Origin: Nonomuraea soli
Lineage (GTDB): Bacteria; Actinomycetota; Actinomycetes; Streptosporangiales; Streptosporangiaceae
Length of the DNA: 64,000 nucleotides
NCBI RefSeq assembly: GCF_013761175.1
Contig: NZ_JACDUR010000006.1
Span: 1 to 64,000 of the forward strand
Direction: 5' to 3'
A program made the translations under genes and the position numbers. The stretch's first letter is position 1, and every line of letters begins with the position of its first letter. Below the pieces are notes generated by a model. It was not told the origin of the DNA. It saw only the letters and a program-made list of their open reading frames with translations, and did no database searches. Shown in pieces: positions 50,904 to 60,309 of this stretch.

Positions 50904-52054
50904 GATCCGATCAGGTGCGAAGGGCGGAACAGGTTGTCGGGGTCGTGGAGCTTCTTCAGCTCCACGAGGCGCTCGTAGTCGGCGCGGGTGTAGGCGTCGG
51001 CCGTGCGCGAGGTGTCGACCAGGAAGTTCAGGAACGCCCCGCCGGTCCTGCCGGGCAGGTCGACCGGCTCGGAGCTGATGACGGAGAAGGGCACGTCGCG
51101 GTGGCCTGCGGGCCCCTCGCCGTGCGCCATCGCCCCGCCCCAGCGCCTGACCTCGCCGAAGACGCCCTCCAGCGGCGGCAGCCGGTGGAACAGCTCGAAG
51201 CCGTGAGCGACGGGCGCCGGGTCGTGCCTGGGCCCGAGCACGTCGCCCGCCTCCTGGAAGCTCATCTCGGCGAAGCCGCCCCGGAGGGGATCGCCGGCCG
51301 CCTTCAGCAGCGGAGCCAGCGCGCGCTCGCCGCCCTCGACGGCGAGGACGCGCAGGCCCACCATGCCCGGCATGAGCAGGACGGCCGCGTTGAGCTCGTC
51401 GGGCTGCTCCAGCTCCTCGAAGGCGGCCAGCACCTCCTGGGCGCGTTCGCCGGGGTGGAAGCTCCTCCCTGCCACCACCCGCTCCGCGGGGAACAGCCGC
51501 AGCGTGAGCTCGGTGACCACGCCGAAGTTGCCGCTGCCGCCCTTCAGCGCCCACAGCAGCTCGTCACGGGCCTCGACGAGCTCGCCGTCGGCGGTGACGA
51601 TCGTGGCTCCCAGCAGGCTGTCGGCCGCCAGGCCGTACTTCCTGGACAGGTATCCCGCGCCGCCGCCCAGGGTGTAGCCGCTCACGCCGATCCACGGGGT
51701 GCCCGACAGGGGCGCCAGGCCGTACGGCGCGGCGGCCGCGATCACGTCCGACCACACCGCCCCGGCGCCCACGCTCACCTCGCGCCTGAACGGGTCGACG
51801 AAGACATGGTCGAGGTCGCCGGTCCTGAGCAGCAGCGCTCCCGGCACATCGGCCAGCGTGCCGTGGCCGGTGGCCTGCACGGTCAGCGGCATCTCCTTGG
51901 TCCTGGCCTCAAGGACGGCGCAGCGCACGTCCTGCGGCGTGAGCGCCTCCGCGACAAGGGCGGGGCGCGGGTCCACGGCACGGTTCCAGGCGCGGCGGGC
52001 CTCGTCGTATCCGGCGTCGCCTGGACGGTGGACGCTTCCGGTGAAATCTCTCAT
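50900..52054 (-). CDS. FAD-linked oxidase (BBE/vanillyl-alcohol-oxidase fold)
   Basis: 384 residues from ATG 52054. The FAD-binding region has LTVQATGHGTLADVPGALLL, where the His fits the position that carries 8-alpha-linked FAD, then GVSGYTLGGGAGYLSRKYGL. The C-terminal DYERLVELKKLHDPDNLFRP is the berberine-bridge-enzyme end. It oxidises an alcohol, sugar or phenolic with O2 and releases H2O2. Shorter than most BBE enzymes (about 450). Coupled to the AhpD-like gene. Confidence 0.88.
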   Translation of the reverse strand: MRDFTGSVHRPGDAGYDEARRAWNRAVDPRPALVAEALTPQDVRCAVLEARTKEMPLTVQATGHGTLADVPGALLLRTGDLDHVFVDPFRREVSVGAGAVWSDVIAAAAPYGLAPLSGTPWIGVSGYTLGGGAGYLSRKYGLAADSLLGATIVTADGELVEARDELLWALKGGSGNFGVVTELTLRLFPAERVVAGRSFHPGERAQEVLAAFEELEQPDELNAAVLLMPGMVGLRVLAVEGGERALAPLLKAAGDPLRGGFAEMSFQEAGDVLGPRHDPAPVAHGFELFHRLPPLEGVFGEVRRWGGAMAHGEGPAGHRDVPFSVISSEPVDLPGRTGGAFLNFLVDTSRTADAYTRADYERLVELKKLHDPDNLFRPSHLIGS

Positions 52055-52175
52055 GGCCCCAACGATCGCCCGCGGCGTGCCCGCGGTCGTCGTGCCTGGA
52101 GAGACACCTGATGATGCGCTCGAAGTACTCCCACCGTACGACGCGCCCGGCGGATCTTTGTCGTACCTTGACGAC

Positions 52176-53279
52176 ATGAACAGGGTCGATGTCATGGTGG
52201 CTCCGGTGGTCGGCGCCCTGATGGTGGGCACGGCCGCGCTCAACGGGGTGGCGGGCCCGGCCGGTTACGGCCTGCTCGTGCTCTCCGCGGCGGCGCTGGC
52301 CGCGCACCGGCGTCATCCGCTCCACGTCCTGGCCGTCACCTCGGTGCTGGCCGCGTGCTATGTGCTCGCCGTCGAGCCGGAGATGGCCGCCACCATCCCC
52401 GCCCTGATCACGCTGGCCAGCGTGGTGCGCCACGGGCACCGTCGTGCCGCCCAGGTCGCCGCGCTGGGCCTGGTGGCCGCGATGACCGGCGGCTACCTGC
52501 TCTCCGACCAGCCCGTGCTCGCCGCCGTCAAGGGCGGTTTCCTGGTCATGGGCTGGTTCGTCGCCGCCGTCGCCATGGGCATCGCGCTGCAGCAGGCCGA
52601 CCGGCGGGCGCTCGACGCCGAGCACTCCCGCGAGGAGGCCGCGTTGCGCCGGGCGGGAGAGGAGCGGCTGCGCATCGCGCGCGAGCTGCACGACTCGCTC
52701 ACCCACACGATCTCGGTGATCAAGGTGCAGGCCGGTGTGGCCGTCCACCTCACCTCCAAGCGCGGCGAGCAGGCGTCACCCGCTCTGCTGGCGATCCAGG
52801 AGGCCAGCGGCGAGGCCATGCGCGAGCTGCGCGAGACGCTGGAGGTGCTGCGTGACGACACCGTGGCGCTGGCCAGGCTGCCCGAGCTCATCTCCCGCAT
52901 GCGGGCCATGGGGCAGGAGGTGGCGCTGACGGTCGAGGGCAACAGCCGGGCCCTGCCCGCCTCCGTCGACCAGGCGGCCTTCCGTATCGTGCAGGAGGCG
53001 CTGACCAACTGCGTCAGGCACGCGCCCGGCGCGCAGGCCTCGGTGCTGGTGGAGTACGGCAAGCAGGAGGTCGTGGTCGAGGTGAGCGACACCGGAGGGG
53101 CGGCCGCTCCAGGCGAGGGCCTCGCGGGGGGCGGCAAGGGGCTGACCGGCATGCGCGAGCGCGTCGACGCGCTCGGCGGCAGGCTGGAGGCGGGTCCGGC
53201 CGGGCGGGGCTTCACCGTCAGGGCGTGGCTGCCCGTCGAGGTCACGGCCGGCCTGTCCGGCAAGGCGCTGCCGGCATGA
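52176..53279 (+). CDS. NarL-type sensor histidine kinase
   Basis: 367 residues from ATG 52176. Four to five membrane helices in the first 140 residues, no large external sensor. The HisKA_3 phospho-acceptor is His172 in IARELHDSLTHTISVI; the ATPase part has FRIVQEALTNCVRHA and GKGLTGMRERVDALGG. Coupled by ATGA to its response regulator. A GTCGT-accttg-ACGAC inverted repeat (52160-52175) sits right before the start and could be an operator. Confidence 0.93.
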   Translation: MNRVDVMVAPVVGALMVGTAALNGVAGPAGYGLLVLSAAALAAHRRHPLHVLAVTSVLAACYVLAVEPEMAATIPALITLASVVRHGHRRAAQVAALGLVAAMTGGYLLSDQPVLAAVKGGFLVMGWFVAAVAMGIALQQADRRALDAEHSREEAALRRAGEERLRIARELHDSLTHTISVIKVQAGVAVHLTSKRGEQASPALLAIQEASGEAMRELRETLEVLRDDTVALARLPELISRMRAMGQEVALTVEGNSRALPASVDQAAFRIVQEALTNCVRHAPGAQASVLVEYGKQEVVVEVSDTGGAAAPGEGLAGGGKGLTGMRERVDALGGRLEAGPAGRGFTVRAWLPVEVTAGLSGKALPA

Positions 53280-53929
53280 TCCGCGTGGTGCTGGCCGACG
53301 ACCAGGCGCTGATCAGGGCGGGCTTCCGCGCCCTGCTGGAGGCCGAGGAGAGCATCGAGGTCGTGGGGGAGGCCTGCAACGGTGCCGAGGCGGTCGCGCT
53401 GGTCACCGAGCACGTGCCCGAGGTGGTGCTGCTCGACGTGCAGATGCCGGTGATGGACGGCATCGAGGCGACCAGGCGCATCGCCGCCGACCCGGCTCTG
53501 GCCGGGGTGCACGTGGTGATCCTCACCAACTACGGCGTCGACGAGTACGTCTTCGACGCCCTGCGGGCCGGGGCGGCCGGCTTCATGCTGAAGGACACCG
53601 ACCCGGCTGACCTGCTCCACGCGATCCGGGTGGCCGCCAGGGGCGACGCGCTGCTGTCGCCCGGCATCACCCGCAGGCTGATCGACGAGTTCGTCTCGCG
53701 CGGCAGGCCGGTGCAGGGCGACCTGAGCGCGCTCACCTCCCGCGAACGGGAGGTGGTCGCGCTGGTCGGCCAGGGCCTGTCGAACGAGGAGATCGCCACG
53801 GAGCTGGTGGTGAGCCCGTTCACCGCCAAGACCCACGTCAGCAGGGCGATGACCAAGCTGGGTGTGCGCGACCGCGCCCAGCTCGTCGTGATGGCCTACG
53901 AGTCGGGGCTGGTCACACCCCGGCGGTGA
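53276..53929 (+). CDS. NarL/LuxR-type response regulator
   Basis: 217 residues. Receiver domain with Asp54 (LLDVQMPVMDG), acidic pair DD8-9 and Lys in FMLKDTDP. The C-terminal LuxR helix-turn-helix is TSREREVVALVGQGLSNEEI then ATELVVSPFTAKTHVSR. It overlaps the kinase gene by four bases and the C45 gene (convergent) by 17. Target genes unknown. Confidence 0.95.
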   Translation: MIRVVLADDQALIRAGFRALLEAEESIEVVGEACNGAEAVALVTEHVPEVVLLDVQMPVMDGIEATRRIAADPALAGVHVVILTNYGVDEYVFDALRAGAAGFMLKDTDPADLLHAIRVAARGDALLSPGITRRLIDEFVSRGRPVQGDLSALTSREREVVALVGQGLSNEEIATELVVSPFTAKTHVSRAMTKLGVRDRAQLVVMAYESGLVTPRR

Positions 53930-55025
53930 ACAGCAGCTCCTGGGTGTAGCGCGGCTCCCGCTCGCCGTCGCCGAGGTAGAAGCGCACGGCCATGGTGCGG
54001 TCGTAAGTGTCGAACACCGTGTTCCACGTCGTGCGCCACGGGCTGTCCTGCCCGGCCTGGACTCCTCGCAGCGCGGCGCGCAGCGACTCGGGCGACATGG
54101 TGACGCCGCGGCTGGCGTCGAAGATGGAGCGCAGGCGCGCGTAGGTGGTCATGGTCAGCTCGTCGTCCTCGGGCAGCGAGCGCGGGTCCGGGTGGCGGTG
54201 GAGCGGGTGGTTGGTGACGCACAGGGCCGCGTCGCCCACCTCGAAGGCGTTGCCGTTCTCCCACACGAAGGCCCGTCCGGCGGCGTCGGCCACGATGTAG
54301 TGCAGCGGCATGCCGAAGTCGTAGGTCGGCAGCCCCTTCAGCGCCGTCTTGGCCTGCTCGGTGTCCTCGCAGGTGTCGAGCAGGAACCGCAGCAACTGCA
54401 CCGAGCTGACCCCAATGCCGGGCGTGGTGTCCGTGGGCGGCTCGGTCCGGGCGTAGTCCTCCATGAGCAGCGCCACGGCCAGGCCCGCCTCGTTGATGCC
54501 GTCCATGGCGCCGTCGAGGTCGGACATCGACACCACGGTCGAGGCCAGGCCCTCGTCGGGCACGGTGGTGACGACGTGCGGGCGGGCGGCCATGGGCAGC
54601 TCGCCCGGCTGGGGCCCGCCCAGGCCCATGAGCTCGCTGGTGGTCAGGGTGAAGAAGTCGTAGTTGCGGCCGATCCGGCCGTGTCCGTCGGTGCTGGCCG
54701 AGGGCGGGACCCACAACGCCGAGCAGCCCATGGCCATGCCGGTCAGCCCGTCGAAGGTCAGGCCGTCGGCGCAGGCCCCGCCGTGCTCCTGCGCCCACAG
54801 GGCGCGGGCGCCCTCGATCCTGGCGTGGTGCTGCGGCCAGTGCTCGGCGAACCAGGCCATGCGGGCCCGGTTCAGCTCCGGGTCGACCGGCTGGGGCCGC
54901 CATCCGAAGACCTCGGCGGCCTGCGCCGCGAGGAGGCGGCCGATGGCCTGCTGGTCGCCGGTGGCGGTGACGTGGTGGACGAGCTGGAAGTCGTTCGCGC
55001 TGCCCGCGATCTGCTTGACTGTCAT
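53913..55025 (-). CDS. C45-type autoproteolytic acyltransferase/hydrolase
   Basis: 370 residues. The Ntn-hydrolase signature is GMAMGCSALWVPPSA then IGRNYDFF: Cys101 would become the nucleophile after cleavage before it, as in isopenicillin N acyltransferase-like C45 enzymes. Later VTNHPLHR and the Asp/Asn-rich loops fit. Bacterial members are mostly uncharacterised amidases or acyltransferases. It follows the WYL regulator gene by three bases, so that regulator may control it. Confidence 0.85.
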   Translation of the reverse strand: MTVKQIAGSANDFQLVHHVTATGDQQAIGRLLAAQAAEVFGWRPQPVDPELNRARMAWFAEHWPQHHARIEGARALWAQEHGGACADGLTFDGLTGMAMGCSALWVPPSASTDGHGRIGRNYDFFTLTTSELMGLGGPQPGELPMAARPHVVTTVPDEGLASTVVSMSDLDGAMDGINEAGLAVALLMEDYARTEPPTDTTPGIGVSSVQLLRFLLDTCEDTEQAKTALKGLPTYDFGMPLHYIVADAAGRAFVWENGNAFEVGDAALCVTNHPLHRHPDPRSLPEDDELTMTTYARLRSIFDASRGVTMSPESLRAALRGVQAGQDSPWRTTWNTVFDTYDRTMAVRFYLGDGEREPRYTQELLFTAGV

Positions 55026-55028
55026 GCC

Positions 55029-56000
55029 TCACACGGTCGGCTCCGGCGCTGACCGCGCGCTGACCGCCCGCTGGTAGCGCTCGGCCACGATCCGCAAGTG
55101 CTCGATCAGTTCGGGCGAGTCGAGCACCTCGAAGTCGATGCCGAGGAAGCCGATCCACACCGCCATCGCGCCGGGGTCGTCGGCGCCGACACGCAGCAGG
55201 CAGGTCTGTTCCGTCTCCGGCTCCACGTCCAGGCCCATGGGCAGGCTGGTCAGCCGTTCCGCCGGGGCGAACATCCGCACGGTCGCGCGGTGACGCCACA
55301 TCGCGGTGTTGACGCCGCGTTCCACGTGTTCGGCCACGTCGAAGGGCACCTCGCGCGGGGTGAAGCGGCGGCCGTTGGGGGTGCGCGGCGTGATGCGGTC
55401 GACCCGGTAGGTGCGCCAGTCCTCGCGCTGCACGTCCCATCCGACCAGGTACCAGCGGCCGCGGCGGTGCACCAGCTTGTACGGCTCGGCCTCGCGCACG
55501 CTGGCCTCGCCGTCGTGGACGGTGTAGTCGAAGCGCAGCCGCTCGTGGTCGCGCGCGGCGTTGGCGATCGTCGTCAGGGTCTCCGGCGGCACGCTCGGCG
55601 TGGTTCCCGGGATGTGCACGGTGTGGGTGTTGAGCGCGTTGACCCGGTGCCGGAGCCGCGACGGCAGCACCTGCTCCAGCTTGGCCAGCGCCCTGATCGA
55701 GCTCTCCTCGATGCCGGCCACTCCGCCGCCCGCCGCCCTGCCCAGGCCCACGGCGACCGCCACCGCCTCGTCGTCGTCGAGCAGGAGCGGCGGCAGCGCG
55801 GCGCCGGCGCCCAGCCGGTAGCCGCCCGCCACCCCGGGCGTGGCGTGCACCGGGTAGCCGAGCGTGCGCAGGCGCTCCACGTCGTTGCGAATGGTCCTGG
55901 TCGACACGCCCAGGCGGCCGGCCAGCTCCGGGCCCGACCATTCGCGGTGGGCCTGGAGCAGCGACAGCAGGCGGAGCAGTCGGGCCGAGGTTTCCAGCAT
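55029..56000 (-). CDS. YafY-type HTH-WYL transcriptional regulator
   Basis: 323 residues. N-terminal winged helix (ELAGRLGVSTRTIRNDVERL). The WYL domain has the motif RRGRWYLVGWDVQREDWRTY then RVDRI, with downstream WCX-like sequence. WYL domains sense nucleic-acid or small ligands and steer the HTH. It lies in a minus-strand run MDR-MDR-WYL-C45, with gaps of 1, 16 and 3 bases, probably one operon. Confidence 0.92.
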   Translation of the reverse strand: MLETSARLLRLLSLLQAHREWSGPELAGRLGVSTRTIRNDVERLRTLGYPVHATPGVAGGYRLGAGAALPPLLLDDDEAVAVAVGLGRAAGGGVAGIEESSIRALAKLEQVLPSRLRHRVNALNTHTVHIPGTTPSVPPETLTTIANAARDHERLRFDYTVHDGEASVREAEPYKLVHRRGRWYLVGWDVQREDWRTYRVDRITPRTPNGRRFTPREVPFDVAEHVERGVNTAMWRHRATVRMFAPAERLTSLPMGLDVEPETEQTCLLRVGADDPGAMAVWIGFLGIDFEVLDSPELIEHLRIVAERYQRAVSARSAPEPTV

Positions 56001-56016
56001 GACGACATTCTGCCCG

Positions 56017-56889
56017 CTATCGAGGAAGATTTCCTTCCGCGATCGCGATGACGATCTTCCCGCGCAGGTGGCCCTCCTCGCTCAGCCGGTGCGCCTCCGC
56101 GGTCCGGCCGAGCGGGAAGACGGCGGCGATGGGCAGCCGCACGACCGGCAGGAGCTCGGCGAACACCTCCGCCAGCGGCACCCCTTCCGTGCTGGCGGAG
56201 GAGAACAGCTCGGGGACGTCGTGGCTGGCGATCGACACCACGCGGCTCGTGAGCTTCAGCGACTCGGCCAGCTCGCCGCGCCCCGAGGCGTCCAGGATCG
56301 CGTCGACGCGGCCGGCCCTGTCCGGCCAGCCGTCGCCGTACACGATCGGCTCGACGCCGAGCGAGCGCAGGTAGTCGTGGTGACGGGGGCTGGCCGTGCC
56401 GACCACCCCGGCTCCTCTCGACAGCGCCGTCTGCGCGGCCGCGAGGCCGACGCCGCCCGCGACCGCGTGGACGAGGAGCCTCTCGCCCGGCAGGAGCGCC
56501 AGGCGGCGCAGCGTGCGGAAGGCCGTCTCCGCCGCCACCGGCAGCGCGGCGGCCTGCTCGAAGGTCAGGTCGTCGGGCTTGGGCAGCAGGTCGTCGGCCC
56601 TGGCGAGGGTATGGGTGGCGACCGCGGTGCCCGGGGCGAGGCCGAAGACGGCCTGCCCGGGGGTGAAACGCGGGTCGCCGCCCTCCACGACGCCCGACAT
56701 CTCCAGACCTGTGCCGCTGGGCAGCGGCGAGGGCATGAAGCCGCGCCGCAGCTTCCAGTCGATGGCGTTGACCGCGGCGGCCCGCACCCTGACCAGCACC
56801 TCCCCAGGGCCCGGCTCGGGGACCTCGAAGGGACGCAGCTCCAGCACCTCGGCCGGGCCGTACTGGGAGAACTCGATCCTGGCGGCCAT
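56017..56889 (-). CDS. zinc-less MDR quinone/enone oxidoreductase
   Basis: 290 residues. N-terminal GroES-like domain (EVLVRVRAAAVNAIDWKLRR) and a Rossmann part with VHAVAGGVGLAAAQ. No zinc-binding Cys/His set, so it is of the quinone-reductase type using NADPH. Substrate unknown. One base separates it from the next MDR gene's stop. Shorter than usual (about 305-330). Confidence 0.88.
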   Translation of the reverse strand: MAARIEFSQYGPAEVLELRPFEVPEPGPGEVLVRVRAAAVNAIDWKLRRGFMPSPLPSGTGLEMSGVVEGGDPRFTPGQAVFGLAPGTAVATHTLARADDLLPKPDDLTFEQAAALPVAAETAFRTLRRLALLPGERLLVHAVAGGVGLAAAQTALSRGAGVVGTASPRHHDYLRSLGVEPIVYGDGWPDRAGRVDAILDASGRGELAESLKLTSRVVSIASHDVPELFSSASTEGVPLAEVFAELLPVVRLPIAAVFPLGRTAEAHRLSEEGHLRGKIVIAIAEGNLPR

Positions 56890-56890
56890 G

Positions 56891-57757
56891 TCAGACCACC
56901 AGCAGCGTCTTGCCGAGGACCGAGCGGGACTCGATCGCCTCGTGGGCGGCGGCCGCGCGGTGCAGCGGCTCCGTCAGCCCGATCACCGGCCGCAGCCCGC
57001 CACGCGCGGCCAGGCCGAGCACCCGCGAGGTCAGCTCGGCGTGCCGCTCGGGGGAGAACTGGACCTGCTCCATGCCGGTGACCCTGTCGCCCTGGACGGG
57101 CGCGGGGGAGCCGCTCGCCACGCCGTAGGCGAAGAACCTGCGCCGGGTCCTGGCGAACGCGGCCTCGCCGACCGTGCCGCCCACGCCGTCGAAGGCCACG
57201 TCGACCTCGGGCAGCTCGTCGGCGTAGCCGAGGACCCGCGTGGCGCCCAGGTCCAGCGCCAGCGCGCGTTTGCCGTCGCTGCCCGCGACCGCCACCACGT
57301 GGGCGCCGCTCGCGGCGGCGAGCTGGACCAGCAGGGTACCCAGGCCGCCCGCGGCGGCGGTGACCAGCACCCGGTCACCGTCCGTCAGCGCCGCGGCCTC
57401 CGCGAGCGCCAGCGCGGCGGGTCCCGCCTGCAGCAACGCGGCGGCCTGCACCGGCTCCAGGGCCTCGGGCACGGGGATCACCACGCCGGCCACGGCCCGA
57501 TCGGCGTATCCGCCCTCGACCATCGCCACCACCGGCCGGCCCTCGTGCAACCCCGCCACCCCGGTGCCGGGAATGTACGGCGGAGTCTGGCCGAACCACT
57601 CGCGCCCCCATCCGGAACGCAACTGGGCGTCGAGCGACAACACGTCGGCCACGGTCACGTCGATCAGCTTCTGACCGGGACCGGGCACCGGCTCCGGCAC
57701 CTCGGACACGTCAAGGACTTCTGGACCCCCGAAACGGGTCACCCGCACAGCTCTCAT
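56891..57757 (-). CDS. zinc-less MDR quinone/enone oxidoreductase (second copy)
   Basis: 288 residues. MRAVRVTRFGGPEVLDVSEV is the classic opening of NADPH:quinone reductases; the nucleotide motif is VTAAAGGLGTLLVQLA. It is only distantly similar to its neighbour at 56.0 kb, so this is an old pair, not a recent duplication. First gene of the likely MDR-MDR-WYL-C45 operon. Confidence 0.9.
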   Translation of the reverse strand: MRAVRVTRFGGPEVLDVSEVPEPVPGPGQKLIDVTVADVLSLDAQLRSGWGREWFGQTPPYIPGTGVAGLHEGRPVVAMVEGGYADRAVAGVVIPVPEALEPVQAAALLQAGPAALALAEAAALTDGDRVLVTAAAGGLGTLLVQLAAASGAHVVAVAGSDGKRALALDLGATRVLGYADELPEVDVAFDGVGGTVGEAAFARTRRRFFAYGVASGSPAPVQGDRVTGMEQVQFSPERHAELTSRVLGLAARGGLRPVIGLTEPLHRAAAAHEAIESRSVLGKTLLVV

Positions 57758-57780
57758 GACGACGAGCGTGCAACCTCAAC

Positions 57781-58128
57781 CTAGCTTGAGGTCAAGTCCT
57801 TGGCCGTCGGGTGCAGCGGCTGGTAGACGCTGAGCCTGCCGCCGCCCGGCAGGTCGACGGAGGCGATGCGGCCCCAGTCGCGCTCGGTGATCGGCTGGTC
57901 CTGGCCGATCTCCCTGAGCGTGGCCTCGATGTCGTCGCACATCAGGGTCAGCTCGTGCGACTGCCCGCCGTCCATCACCGGGTGGAAGGCGAGCTCGGAG
58001 GGCGGCAGCTTGAAGATCAGCCAGCCGCCCCCGGCATCCACGTGCTGAAATTTCAGGACATCGCGAATGAAGGCCCGATCGGCGTCCGGGTCCTGGCTGT
58101 AAAGGATGACGTGTGCGCCGTTGATCAC
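57781..58128 (-). CDS. VOC-family protein coupled to the transporter gene
   Basis: 115 residues from GTG 58128, which overlaps the transporter stop (GTGA). VOC fold: MINGAHVILYSQDPDADRAF, then the region SHELTLMCDDIEATL. The His (GAHV, FHPV) and Glu positions could hold a metal. Function unknown; translational coupling to a metal-transporter homologue makes a metal-dependent role attractive, but this is inference. Confidence 0.8.
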   Translation of the reverse strand: MINGAHVILYSQDPDADRAFIRDVLKFQHVDAGGGWLIFKLPPSELAFHPVMDGGQSHELTLMCDDIEATLREIGQDQPITERDWGRIASVDLPGGGRLSVYQPLHPTAKDLTSS

Positions 58129-59543
58129 CCTCCTGACGTTAGCTTCTGGACCTGCTGGATGAGGACCAGCACGGTCAAAGTCCCGAAAAAGGCCACGGAC
58201 CACACCAGCGCGCCCAGCCGGTAGGACCTGACCCGCAGTTCCTGGGGCAGCGCCCTGCGATTCAGGATGATCAGCAGGATCGAGTAGACGAACATCATCA
58301 CCGCGGCGAAGCACGCCGACAGCACCAGCAGGAAGAGCGGCTGGTCGAAGCCGAGCAGCAGGATGCCGCTGCCCACGACCGCCATCGACCAGACCAGGAC
58401 GGTGTAGATCCTGCTCTCCGAGGCGTTGCGCGCGTAGACCGTCTTGATCACGTCGGCGGCCAGGCGCGAGGTGTAGTCGACGATGCCCATCGCCGAGGCG
58501 AACAGCGCCAGCGCGCCGATCACCCAGAACAGCACGCCGAACCACGGCGCCACGGTCTGCTGCAGCACCTCACCCTCGACCTGGAGGAAGCCGATGCTGT
58601 TCTCCAGCCCTTCCCGCCCGAAGACGGTCGAGAAGGCGAGCATCGACATCAGCGCGATCGTCACGAAGGTGACCAGGGCGAAGGTCGTGCCCTGCTCGAT
58701 GTTGGCGAAGCGCCACCACTGCCGCCAGCGCCGCAGGTTCTCCGGCGTCGGGGCGAACTGGAAGCCCGTCGAGGGCGCCGCCTCCTCCTGCCCGGTGACC
58801 GGGCTGACCAGGCGCGGCACGTAGAGGCCCATGCCGAAGCCCTTGTCGCGGATCCAGTTGCTCTGGCACAGGTTCTGGCCGCCGCCCGCGCCCGCGTAGG
58901 CGATCGCGCCCATCAGCACCGCCAGCTCCAGCGGCGGCACCGGGAAGGTGGCGTCGACCGTCAGACCCCTGCCCAGGTTGACCCAGGCGTCCGAGGTGAT
59001 CGCGAAGATCAGCGCCACGACGATCAGCGTCGTCACCAGCGCGATCTTGACGAAGATCACCTTCTCGAGCGCGTTGTAGATGACCGGCGCCAGGGTGAGC
59101 GCCAGCGCGATCACCACCAGCATGCCGATGGCGATGTAGCGGGGCGTGCCGCCGGTCAGGTACGTCACCATCGTCGCCGAGGTGGTCACCCACCCCGGCC
59201 ACAGGTTCGACAGCAGCGTCATCGCCACGAAGACGATGCCCCAGTGTTTCCAGAACCTGCTGAAGCCGGTCAGCGCCGTCTCGCCGGTGGCCAGCGTGTA
59301 GCGCTCGATCTCCATGTTCAGGAACCACTGGGTGATGATGCCGATCGCCGCGCCCCAGATGAAGACGAGCCCCACCTGGGAGGCGATGTAGGGCCACAGG
59401 ATGAACTCGCCCGAGGCCAGGCCGACGCCCGCGCCGACCAGTCCTGGACCGATGATCCGCCATGTGTTCGCGGGGGGCTCTGGAAGGTCGCGTACCGTCA
59501 CCGGGGGGAGCCGTTTGGCCGGGACGGTGGGGGTGAACTCCAT
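58125..59543 (-). CDS. Nramp-related membrane transporter with altered metal motifs
   Basis: 472 residues with about 11-12 membrane helices. The helix 1 region reads IIGPGLVGAGVGLASGEFIL, matching Nramp GPG...GxIDPGN in place, but with ASGEF in place of DPGN. Helix 6 has GAIAYAGAGGGQNLCQSNW where Nramp has the MPH motif. Both metal-binding motifs are therefore absent. A long cytoplasmic loop (about 235-285) is extra. It belongs to the Nramp/APC superfamily, but its cargo may not be Mn or Fe. Coupled to a VOC gene. Confidence 0.82.
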   Translation of the reverse strand: MEFTPTVPAKRLPPVTVRDLPEPPANTWRIIGPGLVGAGVGLASGEFILWPYIASQVGLVFIWGAAIGIITQWFLNMEIERYTLATGETALTGFSRFWKHWGIVFVAMTLLSNLWPGWVTTSATMVTYLTGGTPRYIAIGMLVVIALALTLAPVIYNALEKVIFVKIALVTTLIVVALIFAITSDAWVNLGRGLTVDATFPVPPLELAVLMGAIAYAGAGGGQNLCQSNWIRDKGFGMGLYVPRLVSPVTGQEEAAPSTGFQFAPTPENLRRWRQWWRFANIEQGTTFALVTFVTIALMSMLAFSTVFGREGLENSIGFLQVEGEVLQQTVAPWFGVLFWVIGALALFASAMGIVDYTSRLAADVIKTVYARNASESRIYTVLVWSMAVVGSGILLLGFDQPLFLLVLSACFAAVMMFVYSILLIILNRRALPQELRVRSYRLGALVWSVAFFGTLTVLVLIQQVQKLTSGG

Positions 59544-59560
59544 CCGGCCCCGCTACCCGT

Positions 59561-60286
59561 TCATCGCCGCTTCACCACGTACTGCCCGCTCGCGGTGAAA
59601 CCGCACACCGCGGCACCCGCCGCCATCAACCCTCCGAGCACCTCGCGCATGGCCAGCCGCCACTCCCGTGCCCGCTCGGGCTCCGCCGTACGCACCTTCT
59701 CGATGTCGTCGGGCGTGGCCACCAGCACGAGCGGCCCGTCCGTGTCATGCACCCGTCCCTCTCCGTCCAGCGCCTCGACCGCCGTGTCGTACGGCACGCG
59801 CTCCGGCTCCCGGTCCAGCCGCCACACCGCCAGCAGCCGGTCGCTCGGATCCCCGGCGTTCACGGCGTCGGCCATCTCCCCGTAGAAGTCCTCCAGGTAC
59901 TTCTCCGGCCTGGCGCCCAGCTTCACCAGGTTGAAGTAGGCGTTACGCCGTACCAGCGGGTCGAACGTCCAGCGGATCGCGGTGATCCCCCGGTCCAGGC
60001 ACCACTGCCGCTGGTGCCGCTTGATCAGCGTCCCGATGCCCAGGCCCGGCCTGGCGCCGGTGACGTGGGAGTGCAGGGCGTTGCCGTCGGCCAGGAACCC
60101 CACCGAGGCGCCGACGAGCTCGCCGTCGGGGGAGTAGGCACCCGCCAGATAGCCGCCCGCGTGGGCGAAGGCCACCATCAGCTCCACCGGCATGGGAGGG
60201 TTGCCGGGCTCGGGGTGCCAGATGTCGTCGAACAACCGGTAGGCCCGCTGGAAGTCGTCAACAGTGCGCAGTTCCGCGATTCTCAC
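59561..60286 (-). CDS. GNAT-type acetyltransferase (COG3375-like)
   Basis: 241 residues from GTG 60286. The acetyl-CoA loop region is VTGARPGLGIGTLIKRHQRQ, followed by WTFDPLVRRNAYFNLVKLGA, typical of the COG3375 group of predicted acetyltransferases, which are longer than usual GNATs. Function not known. Divergent from the next GNAT with only 23 bases between the starts, so at least one is probably translated from a leaderless message. Confidence 0.83.
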   Translation of the reverse strand: MRIAELRTVDDFQRAYRLFDDIWHPEPGNPPMPVELMVAFAHAGGYLAGAYSPDGELVGASVGFLADGNALHSHVTGARPGLGIGTLIKRHQRQWCLDRGITAIRWTFDPLVRRNAYFNLVKLGARPEKYLEDFYGEMADAVNAGDPSDRLLAVWRLDREPERVPYDTAVEALDGEGRVHDTDGPLVLVATPDDIEKVRTAEPERAREWRLAMREVLGGLMAAGAAVCGFTASGQYVVKRR

Positions 60287-60309
60287 CAGGTATGTCTACC
60301 CTGGGGCGC

